In this document: in pieces, positions 12,701-24,700 of the stretch
Numbering within the stretch: position 1 is the stretch's first letter
Layout of the letters: every line of letters begins with the position of its first letter
Assembly: GCA_037349315.1 (NCBI GenBank)
Contig: JBAIAC010000014.1
Coordinates: 29,861,001-29,925,000, forward strand
Direction of reading: 5' to 3'
From: Chelydra serpentina
Taxonomy: Eukaryota > Chordata > Testudines > Chelydridae
DNA length: 64,000 nucleotides
Made by a program: the position numbers and the translations under genes
The notes under the pieces: generated by a model
What the model was told of the DNA's origin: nothing
Seen by the model: only the letters and a program-made list of their open reading frames with translations
The model's database searches: none

Positions 12701-15700
12701 CCCAGGGCTGCTATCTGGAGTCTCCTTGATCCTTCCCACTATCTGGAGCCTCTTTCCTGCCCCTCTGCTATCCCAGCCCCCAAAGGTGCATCGCACCACT
12801 AACTGGATCATAGTCCAGCAGTTTCACCTGCTGGGTCTAAACTCAAAAGTACTCTCACACATTCACACCCTGCTTTGCTGCCTAGATCCTAGCCCATACC
12901 CATTCCTCTCCCTTGCCACTCCATTTCTGCCACTTGGCTCAATTGAGGGCATGAAGGAATGTGTGTGAGCAGCAATGCCAGGTGCCTCAGGCTAGGCCCA
13001 TGTGTCCCATTTTCAGTTAAGGGAAATAAGGTCACCTAACTCTCTGGGTAGGGAGCTGGCAGGCAATCGGGGAGCTTGGGAGGGCAATTGGGAGTTAGGG
13101 GAGGGAAGCTGGGTTGGGGTCTGGATCTTGACTATACCTTGACCAAGAAATTTGGACCTTGACAAAAAATAGACTACCCCTGATGTAAACCTTTGGGTCT
13201 AGCTAAATCAATATATACTGAATAGTGTATGTAAGGTCACTTACTGTAAAATGGGCTAAGCTTTAACTTTGAAATTCTTAAGGGGATTGGATGACTCAAG
13301 GGATGGATAAAATCCAAACCAGGTAGGGTAACAAAAGTTGTTCAGATTTATTTGATTGATGTACAGTGATGAATAGATAGTGTCAGTCCTGTTCCTAGAG
13401 GGGAGTTGTTCCCATGATAAAACTGGGATTAAATTTGGCCACTTTGTCGGCAGTCTCAGCAGAAATGCCAACCATAGAATGAATATGAAGAGCGAATTGT
13501 GTTGCCACTCCTATATGTACCTCTTCCAGGTCATTCCTGAGGTACAGTGGTGTGGGTCATTGAGAAGTTTGTACTGCCGCTCCCTGTGCTGTGGTTGCAC
13601 TGTGGCATTAAATACATTCATTCTTCAGTGCTGTCATTCTGACACTTTTTAATGAGAGCTAAATCCTCATTTAAATTAAACAAAAATAAAAACAAGGTGA
13701 TGGGCAAGGGGGACGTCATGATGTTTGTGAAGCAACAAATTCAGTAGCTGCCAGTGTCAAAATATAAACTTCACAACAATTCCTTATTTATTGGTTGTGC
13801 CTTTTTACCCTGCACTTCAGCACAAATAAGGCTAATGTTCTTGTATTGCAGGCTGCTGAAAGTCTTTGTCATGTGGAAGCCTGTGCAGTGACATGGTATC
13901 GACAGGAAAAGTTAATCTTGTTTGTTGTACCTAAAGACAACTTAGCAAGAGACAGTCTTAAGGAACTCCAGAAACATCTCCCAACCTACGCAATCCCTGA
14001 TGAACTTGTGTTGATAGAAACTTTGCCTTTCACATTGCATGGTAAATGAAGTAATGTTTGACAAATGCTCTTCAGTGCAGATGCTGCTGTGTGCTTTTTC
14101 TGTTTTGGTTTAGAAGCTAATTTTGTTGTCTTTTCTTCTTTACTGAAACTTGACCCCAAAACAGTAGTAGCTGGTTCATGCACTATTACTTATTTTATTG
14201 CGTTGTACTCTGATGTGACCCATGGTATTAAGCCATCACCGTAAGCTATAGCTGTGTTCTGCAGCAAATCTGTCTGGCTCTCATTTGTTCTCAATTGCAT
14301 TCCTCTGTAGCATTTATTTGACACCCTTTGACTCTCTGGAATTGAATAATAGTAATTAAAAGCATTTTAATATTGAAAATACACACACATGTATTTGCTT
14401 GACCTGCTCTTGCTTCCATTGAAGTCAGTGGCAACTGCTTTCAGTTGGGACAGGATGAGGCACTATATGTGGGTGTGTGTCATATGATAAATTTTCAAAA
14501 ACCGGCTCCCTTTTATTTGAGTGCAGTTGATTGCTGGTGTAAAAAAAGGTGCAATTTTGCCCACAATAAAGAAGTCTAGACTGAGACCCAGATGAACATG
14601 TAGGCCATAACAAGAATTTGAAAATACAAAGTCTAAAATGCAATGAAAAAAATCTTGTGCTTTTTATTTTGTTTGAAGGCAAAATTGACGTTTCTGAGCT
14701 GAGCAAGATTTACAGTAACCATCTTAATTCCAGAAGGCATGACAGTAAGCTGAGTGGAGCAGAGGAATTGTGGGAAAGATTGCAGTATTTATGGAAGGTA
14801 GTATTTTAAGCTGCCTTTTTATCATTGCCAGTGGATCATTATACATATGTCAGGAATTAAACAGTTTTAATAAGTGTGACTAGTGCAACCAGAATATTTT
14901 CACTGCATGTAGCTCCATCCATTCATTTAGTACTTTAAATACATTTTCTCTGTAACAGCCAGAAGGGAGCCATTTATTTTCCCCCATAAGCTGAAGTTGC
15001 AAACTGTAATGGGCTAAAGTGTTAGTGTATGTAGGGTGAATTACAGCCACATAATCTGTCAGGAGTTTCTAAATACTTCTTCCCATGCCAAGCAGGATAT
15101 CAATAAGGGAGGCCAGTAATTGGGGCATGTAGTTTTTAACAAACAAGATACTGTGTTACCAGCGTCCCCCAATTTATATATATTACTTTTTATTAACTTT
15201 TTATTTTCTTTTTTAAATAGAGAGATTGTCATAATTATCTTGTGATGATATGATGAATGATTATATTAATATATATATATTTATAATAGCAGCAGCAGCA
15301 GCGCTGTAAAATAACAAACATCTTGCTTTTATACTGTGCCCTTCATGTATGACTACAGGAGTCACTTCAGCTACTACTCATATGGAGCACAGCAGCTGTT
15401 TCACAGCACATGGCAATGCTACATCACCAGACAGAAAGTGAAGAATTCTGTATTTAGTTTAAGCTGCAAATGAAAACAATGTTCATTGTGCCTCAGAAGT
15501 GGGCTCCTGAGCTTCTCTTCACAAACCCCCATGTGGGTGGGGGCTCTCTGATAAAGGCACTAATGAGCAAGCAGATGTGGCTATAAATTGTGCCCTGTCA
15601 GATACTTGCAATGGGTAGTGCTGCATGACTACCCTAGTAGCCCAGGGAGATGGGACATGAATGAGATCTTGGGGGACACATCCTAGGCCTAGATCTGCTG

Positions 15701-18700
15701 TGCTAGAGAACGGAGCTTCCTATAACAGGGCCTACTTTTAACAAGCAGAGGTGCAGAAGCAGGAGGCTCACAGTATGTTACTATTTTCTGTGCTGGGGGG
15801 TGGTGCACCCAAAATCTTCTATGACATTGTTGGAAGGGGGCTAGGGCTTTTGTTCAGAGCCAGGTAGAAAGGTTACATTATTTTAAGAATAAAAAAGCCA
15901 TAATAATTAGTCTCATGCCTCCCTAATAAAATTACATTTAAAAAAGTGCTCAGGAACTGCAAATAAAATTGTTTGTCTGTCAAAGGCAACCGTGTTTGAT
16001 CTGAGCAGCAGAAACTCCTTCAAAGTTTTTTTTAAAAAATGCATCTTAGAGTAAAGTGCTCTGAGGTGTTCTTTGCAATCTGTTTTAATTCTTTGGCTGT
16101 GGAGTGAACTGCAGAATCAGAATCAAGCATAAAATTTGGTTAGCACTGCTGAAATTGACGCTTTCCCCCACAGCTTGATCAGCTTGCATTTCTCAAAGAA
16201 TATAAAAAAGAGCAAATACAATCCTGCAAGGTGCTGAATACTTTCAGTCCCTGTTGATTTCAGTGAGGGTCTGAGGCACTGACAGGCTCAGGCCCTACTT
16301 CCCTGTGGCACTGAGACATTGTTCACTTCACAAACTCTGTTCTCCACTTCTTCTCTAGTCTCTCCTGAGTCTTCCAGATGATTCACCCAGCATTTCCAAA
16401 GATTCACTGTTTCTGTACAGTGGTGGAAACTCCTTGAAGTCACTACGGTTTCATGATGAGATTGAGAATTTGGCAGGCAAAGCCATCCCTGGGCTCCTGG
16501 AAGTTATTCTCAGCAGTTCCATTGCTGAAATTTACCAACATGTTCTTAAAGCTGTATTCTCAAGTGAAGACCAAATAATGAATCCTAACACTGTGAAAAG
16601 AAAACTGAATGAGAGCAGTGGAGGGGAATTCCATGAAGAATACACAAAACCAAAATCTAGAAGGTACTTTAATGCTGCTGCAGGATTGATTGCATTTATT
16701 GCACTAAACCGAGGAAATCGGATGTTGTCAGTGACTTCCCCGGAGTCTCTTATGAACCCATATAATGCAGGACAGGCAGGAACAGAATTAAGACAACAAG
16801 CATCTTATTCATCTGCTGTAACTTCTAATACAATGAAATATGAAGTGACAGAGAATAAATCTGGAAAGAACAGAAGCAATCCAGAAATTGCAAGCAAGGC
16901 AAATGAAACAGGTACTCATTCTGTAGAACAAGCTCCTTCAGAAGAGACTCTCTTAAAAATGCCTGAGAAGCTGATATTACATGTAAGATGGAAGTCAAAT
17001 ATGGGCAAATGTGTAGATGCCTCCCCATTAGTTATAATACCAGCCACGGATGATTTATCTGCAACTGTATATGTTGGGTCTCATTCTCACACAATGCAGG
17101 CAATTGATTTATACTCAGGAAAAATCAAGTGGGAGAGAATCCTTGGAGATCGTATTGAATCCTCTGCATGTGTGTCTAAGTGTGGAAACTTCATTATTGT
17201 TGGTATGTATTTTAAATGATTTTCCTCCCCCCCCCCCCCCTAAAATTGTAACCAAATTACACAGCAGCTTATTCAATGTCAAGCAATATGTAGCTGGCAT
17301 CTCTACTCCCACTAACCCGTGTTCTGTATCTGTCTAAAATTAAACTGCAGTAAAAGGGGAAAGCAGTCTCAATACCACTATTGAGGGTGGCTGGGTCTTT
17401 TAAAGGGAGGTGGGTTCCAATCCACCTGTGACAAATGTGGCTCATCTCCCCAGATGAAGAGGATGAGTGAGGATGAGTGAAGTAACAGATGGGTCAGGTG
17501 GCTGAATCAGGCCTAAAGCAGATAAGCAAGAGGCCTAGAGAGAGAAAGTGAGTGTTTGCAGACTCCTCAGGCTGAAGGAAGGCCCTTGCAGGGCCCTAAA
17601 TCAGCAGAGGGGAAGGAGGTCTGACTGCTGATCTCTTCCAATTTAGAAAGGAATAAGAATGAGAAAAGAAGCAAACATTTGAGGGAAGCTGATCCAAGGT
17701 CACAGCTGACAGGAATAAGCACAGCCTCAAGGAGGGGAACTGTGCAGCTCCTCTGTTAGGAGAAGACTTTGGAGGCCTAGAGAGACAGATCCACAGGTGG
17801 GAGGAACTGGGCTCAGCTGGGGACTGGGTAGAGGAGCCTGTTGGTGTTTGAATTCTGAAAAGAGGACAGACACTCAGGGAGGAGGGGCTGAGCCCATCTT
17901 GAAACTCGGGTGAAGATTCTGTAGGTTTGAGTTCTATTTTGAATGACTCTGTGCAGTACTTAATACATTGGCCCATGGGAAGGGAATATCTAAACAGTAT
18001 GGACTTTTTAAGGGTCCCTAAGCAGCCACGCCAGACCCTGAGTAGGTGTTCAGGAGGCAGTGACCGATCAAAACCATAAAAAATAATGGAAGAGAAACTT
18101 ATTTAAGGTATTGCAATCAAGTAGGATTATTATGCACCAATGGATTCTCCTTTTCCTAACTGTACTAGTACAATGATACTGGGGGAGGGATAGCTCAGTG
18201 GTTTGAGCATTGGCCTGCTAAACCCAGGGTTGTGAGTTCAATCCTTGAGGGGGCCATTTAGGGATCTGGGGCAAAAATCTGTCAGGGGACAGTACTTGGT
18301 CCCGCTAGTGAAGGCAGGGGACTGGACTCGATGACCTTTCAAGGTCGTTCCAGTTCTAGGAGATTGGCATATCTCCATTTTTTTTTTAATGATAATCAAT
18401 AGGTACAAGTTCCTTTTTGAAGAATTTAGTTAGAACATGATCATTGAACTGCTTAGAAAAGCGTGGGATGATAAGTTTTTAAAATGTCTTTAAGCTTTAA
18501 AAATTAAGAGGTAGTGTAACCCACACACCACCTGGGTGTGGTGCTCTGCCCCATCTAGTGGCACTGAGACCACTTAGAGAGAGAGATTAATGAGTCTTCT
18601 CTACAGCCTTTGCTAAGAGCCATATGGCTTTTGGCTCATGCAGTAGAGGCTCACGTACTAAGCTCCAGAGATCCTGCCTGCTGACATGTGGGGTCTGTCG

Positions 18701-21700
18701 GTGTTACAGTAGAACTCAGTGTATGATACCTCAGATAGTTAAATCTGATGCAAAATAATCTTTTTTAAAAAGGGGGGAGGGGCTTGGGTACTTTGAGGAA
18801 AGGTCACTTATACAAGATATTGGCAAATGCACTTTCTACTCCATCGGCGTATGCTGTCTGAATTTTAAAGCAGTTTGTTGTTGGCTTGTCAAAGTGGCCA
18901 TAATTGCATCATACAGGATTAATATGTCACCTGTAACTGACTTCTGCATGAAAAATCAAGAAGGTTTTTGTCATCTGCTCAGATGAAAAGAGAGTAATTA
19001 ATTAAATAGTTACTAATGTTATCTTTCTATCCGGAGCCGCGGCCAGTTGGCTCTGCGCGCTGCCCCGTCCATAGGCGCCACCCCTGAAGCTCCCACTGAC
19101 CACAGTTCCTGGCCAATGAGAGCTGTGGGGGCAGAGCTTGGGGCAGGAGCTGCGTGCGGAGCCCTCTGGCTGCCCCTACACATAGGAGCCGGAGTGGGGA
19201 TATGCCGCTGCTTCCAGGAGCCGTGCGGAGCCACGACACTGTTGGAGCGGAACAAGCTCCCGACCCCGCTCCCTGGTGGGAGTTCGAGGGCTGAATTAAA
19301 ATGTCTAAAGGGCCAGATGCGGCCTCTGGGCCATAGTTTGACCACCTCTGGTCTAACGTGTTAAATAGTACAAAGCTTGGATCTCTTGCCTTTTGGCTTG
19401 ACATAAGGCAGTGGTGACCAAAGTTTTGACTGATGTTTTGATTGCTGTTGAGCCTGCAGGTAACAAAATTGTGCTGATGTTGTATTAGGCCCCAACGTCT
19501 TTTGAACTAGAGGCTGGATTTTATTAAACAAAATGGAGGCTCTTTATTATAAACTTCAGTGTCTTTATTGCCAGATGCACTGTTGTTGTTGCCATGTTGA
19601 TCCCAGAATATTAGAGAGACAAGGTGGGTGAGGTAATATCTTTTATTGGACCAACTTCTGTTGGTGAGAGAGGCAAGCTTTATATTTATTGCCAGAAACA
19701 TGAATGAGAATAAAAGTAATTTCATTAATATGAACGTCCATGTTCAGTAGCTCACCCTGTCCTCCAACAGACTTCACAGTAATAGCGCAGTAAAAATAGG
19801 CATAGCTTTAAAATGACTCAGAAGAAGAGCATTGAGTGCTTAATGTCAAATGCACTTGTGAGGTTTTATTTTCAACAAGAAGCTTGAATGCAGAAAGTGC
19901 TGGGAAATGTTTGGAGGTGATAGGTTGACTCATGAGCTATCTTTTGATCAGCAATGATGCAGTGAAAACACTAATCCAAATATCATTACCTGTTTTTTTT
20001 CCTGTTGCACTTTATTTTATTCAGGCTGCTATAACGGCTTAGTGTATGTACTCAGAAGCCATAATGGGGAAATACACTGTATCTTTACCACTGAAGATGC
20101 TGTGAAAAGCTGTGCAGTTGTGCATCCTTCCACTGGACTAGTCTACATTGGATCACATGACCAGCATATATATGCTTTGGATATTTATGTAAGAAGTCAC
20201 CCTGACTAACTTTATGTATATCAAAAGTAAAACATCTGACCCTCTTGAACCATATCTATAAGCTCCATCAGTGTTGGCAATCTTGGGAGCCCTAATGTAG
20301 ACAGATTACCAACTGCTTTCATTTAAGCCTTGAGTTAATTAGGCCTGCTTGGAATAGGGTTAAATGACAGTGATTAAAAGTGCTGTTGGCAGTCTGTGGC
20401 CTCCCTACGTTACACTTCCAGCACTGCCAATGCCAGTTCAGAACTATATGGCAAATTACCCTCTATCACTAGTACGGAACTGGGTGGTTAGGGCAAATCT
20501 AAAATGTGTATTCCCAGTGCGCAACTTGTAATAATCCCACAATTTGGTGTGGCAGAGACTGAATCTCTTCTCTTCCAGAATGTGTTGACAGAAGGAAAGT
20601 GATGTGGGTGTGTATTACGTATTTCTTAGCTGAGTTTCCAATATTTAGCTCTATGAAAGAAGAAACTGTCCTGAGCAATATGGATCTCCTTGATTGCTGG
20701 CAAATTATAATCTTCACTTAATAACTAGTATTATCCAAGTAAACTTGCTGTTGATAAAACTTTGACATCTGAGTCCTTGCAAATAACATAATGAACTTTA
20801 ACTCTCAGTTATCAGATTGTATAGCTTTTTATGTACTTTTTCTTGGGTTGACAGAAGGAGGAGTGTGTCTGGAAGCTGCACTGTGAAGGTGGAGCTGTGT
20901 TTTCGTCTCCTTATCTAAGCATCTTGCCAGATCACCTGTATGTTGCTACACTAGGAGGACTTTTATTGGCTGTAAATCCAGTATGTACCTTTCTTGCTAT
21001 CTCTGGGCCAGATCTTGAATCCTTATTCAGCCAAAACATGCTCTGAAGTCATTAGAAGTTTTGCTTCAGTAAGGATTGTAAGGTCCTACTTTCTAATAAC
21101 AATCTTTTTCATCCTGGGATCTCACTGCATTTCAGAAGAGAGCAGTATCATTTTGATTTTGCAGATGGGGAATCTGAGGCGCAGAGAGATGAAGACTTAG
21201 ATTCACAAAAGGACTCTGTGAACCTCCTGACTCGGAGATGCTCTACCTCCCAGTGCGATTCTCAGCCTCAAGTTAGTTGCCCAGGTTCCCTGAGCAATGT
21301 GTGGGGAGAGTCAGGTGCCTAAGAAAGGGATTCTGGAAGCTAGCGGGGGCTGCCTAACTTAGCCAGTAGGAGATGCTGAGGAGAGGGGTGTGGCCTGAGC
21401 ACTGCCTTTCAAAGGTATTTCGGTGTCCAAGGCTTTGTCTACATTGGCAAAACTTTTGTCGTTCACAGGTGTTAAAACACCCCCCCCCCCCCCCACACAC
21501 ACACGTTTTGTCTATGACAAGCCCTGGTGTGAACAGCACTTTGTTGGCAGGAGCACTCTCCTGCTGACAACGCTAATGCTACTCATTGGGGGTGGGAGTT
21601 TTTTGTTGGCAGGAAAGCTTTTTCCTGTCGACAAATAGCAGCTACACTGCATGCCTTTTAGCAGCACAGCTGTAGCAGCACAGCCATGTTGTTAAAAGCT

Positions 21701-24700
21701 ATGTAGTGTAGGCATAGCCTAACTCTGGGCCAGAGAGCGGTGTCTGTCTCTTCTCAGGATTCTCAGCCATGAACCTTCTCCTGGAATTGGCTGCCTAAAC
21801 AAGGTCAGCTCTTCCATGTGAAAAACGAGAGAGGGAAAGACATACACCCAAATACCCTCTCCATTATAGACCATGGCAGAGTCACCTGTGATATGAGAGT
21901 TTCAGATCCCTGATTTTCCTGTTTTGGAGCAGGGACTTGAACCCACATCCCAGCTGAGTGCCCTAGCCAATGGGCTATTTTGTAATCTGGGCTGGGTCTC
22001 AATTTCTCGTGCTGCAGCTGTTCCACTTTGTATAAACAATTTAAATATTAATTGAGATAGAGAGGATGAGAGAAGCAAGAGATTGACTCTATAACCAGGT
22101 GGTTAGGATACTTATTTGGCATGTTAGGAGAGGCATGTTCAAGTCACTGCTCTGAATCAGGCAAAGAGAGCAGGGTTTTGAATTGGTCTCTCATTCCACT
22201 CCCCCCCACCGAATTTTTTTTCCTGATTTGCTAGCTACTGGCTGTCTTTGTGCAAGTTAAGCATGCTCTTAGGAACGCCTACTTTGAGAATCTCACCAGT
22301 GCTTAATGATCCAAGAAGCTTGTTAGCTGTGGAGCAGCATCAGGATTTAGGTGGTTTTGTGCATTGCGTACTGGAAGAATCTTGGGTGCGTAAAGGAATA
22401 GGTGGCAGCCAAGCAGCCATTTTGTGAACATCATTGCTTCCTAAATGTTGGACTTGGACATCTAAAGAGCAGTAAGGTGCCTAAGTGTGTCTTTGTCAAT
22501 CTGGCCCAGAGATACTTGCTCAGGGCCACATGCTGAGTGAAAGGCAAAATTTTGAATGGAAATCATGTTTCCTGACTCCCTATCTGTTGCCCTGTCCATT
22601 AAACTAGTATTTCTGAACTAGGGGGTTGTGAGAGGATGCCTGCTAGGTTTCGTCTCCCTAGCTAAAGTAAAAAATCTGCAAAATCTCTTGAAGCCTGGAG
22701 AGAATAAAGGAGAAACAAATTCCTGCCAATCCTTTTACTGCCACCACTCCATGTCTCTCACCCACCCAGGCCAGTCCCAGTGGAGCTCTCCACTTCCTTC
22801 ACCTGGTCTCCCATACAGTGCTCCACTCTGGGGAAGTTGCACTTCTAGAGGCTGTGGGGACAGCTTCATGGCCTGTTGAAGGAACACTAGTCCAGAGCTG
22901 AGCGCTATATGGGTGTGGGAAGAGAGAGAGGGAAAGGAAACAGCCATCACTAGCAGTCAGCCCCACAATCGAGCTCCCGCACGCAGCTTTCGACAAGCTT
23001 TCATACAAGTTTTCTTTTCAGCTGTATGTGTTAACACAGTGAAATGGCACAGAGTAGCAGTGGCACTGCCTCAGATAATTCACATACATTACAACTGTTA
23101 ATGTACCAGCTATATTAATGAGCTATAGTGATGATTGTGATTTATGGGTTGCAGCAGTTCATACACTGTTTAGGGTTAACACCATGTGCAGTAACAAGTT
23201 TTATGCTATTAGGAGCAAGTTGCGCCCCCTCCTCCATTGATGTGGAGGGCCCTCTGCTAGCATAACACGGTTCTGCTGTGCAAAAGGAGGGCCAGGATAT
23301 AAGGAGGCTGTATGGGGAATGTGTGCCCTCTGCAAGTAGCCCAACTCCACAGCCTCTGCAGAGCCACAAACAGGGATTTAAGATGGGGAGACATAAGGCT
23401 GGGAAAGGAACCAGAAATAGAGCTGAAGGATCTGGTGTTACGTGGATCCTCTGGTCCTTGCTCATCTGTCCCTGGAGGAGGATAGGATAGAGGCATGAGG
23501 GTCACAGAGGCTGTCCTAGGTATTAAGTTGGAGTAATCTCTGCAGAGTAGGTCTTCTCTTGCTCTGCCGCTTGGGGGACCAAATTCTCTTTTCTTGTGGC
23601 TATTCCCAGGGCCCAGCCCAGTTTCTAGGGAGAAGATTTGCCCAGTAGTTTTGTGCAGCTCTCTACAGTCACATTAAATGCCATGTCTCGTACTTTGTCA
23701 TTCACAGGATACGGGGAATAAGATCTGGAAAAGTTCCTGTGGAAAACCCCTCTTCTCCTCTCCCCACTGCAGTGAGCAGTATGTGTGCATTGGATGTGTG
23801 GATGGGAATGTGTACTGTTTTAGCCACTCAGGAGAAAAGGTGAAAAACTCTCACTATTAGGTTATTCTACTTTCTTACATCACAAACTCTTGCTTTGATT
23901 TATCCTTTAGTAATAAATCGCAGTTTTATAAACTGAGGATTTCCGTGGTTAACATATATTAATTCTTTCTTACAACAGCCAGATAAAACAAGTATTAGTA
24001 TGTACCCATTTTACAGAAAGGTAAATTCTAACAGAGAGGTAAAGCAGTTTGCCCAACGCTGTCCAGCAAGTCAGTGGCAGAGTTGGAAATAGAACCCAGA
24101 ATCTTTGTCTCTCCCCAGCCATCCCTCCATTCCCAATGCACAGGTACAAATCTTGAGCGTCTCAGTTCAAATTCTGACCATTTAATTTGGGAGGGGAGGA
24201 TGAGAGGGATGTCAGGTGGTGACATTTTTGGTTTGAATTCTGTTAGCAGATGCCAGGGACACACACGGCAGGGTTGAAAGCAACTCTTGCTTTCAAGTCC
24301 CATTCCTTTCTTCCAGATTTGTTTTATAAAGGTACTGACTGGAATTAAGGTTTTACTCACATGTTTATCAAAGTGTGAAACAAAATGCTGGTGTCATGGC
24401 AGAGGTACCTGTGTAAGTGTGTGCTTGGTCTCGTTCTTAGAATCTTGGATGCAATTGTAAGATTTATTTTCTCTAAGATGCACAAGATTTGCATCTCTGG
24501 TTTAATTTTTGTTGTTGAAACTATTGTTTGTTTGCCTGGGCACAGCCATAGAGTACTTAACTCACAAGTGTTGTCCTTAGTAAAAATTGTCACTGATAGA
24601 ATCGTAGGATCTTGAGAGGTCATCTAGTTCAGTCCCCTGCACTCATGGCAGGACTAAGTATTATCTAGACCATTTCTGACCGGTGTTTGTCTAACCTGCT

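Noticed and set aside
12244..12968. Proline-rich frames of 104 and 136 codons
   Set aside because: Low-complexity C-rich interior of a hAT element; no domain or splice signals.
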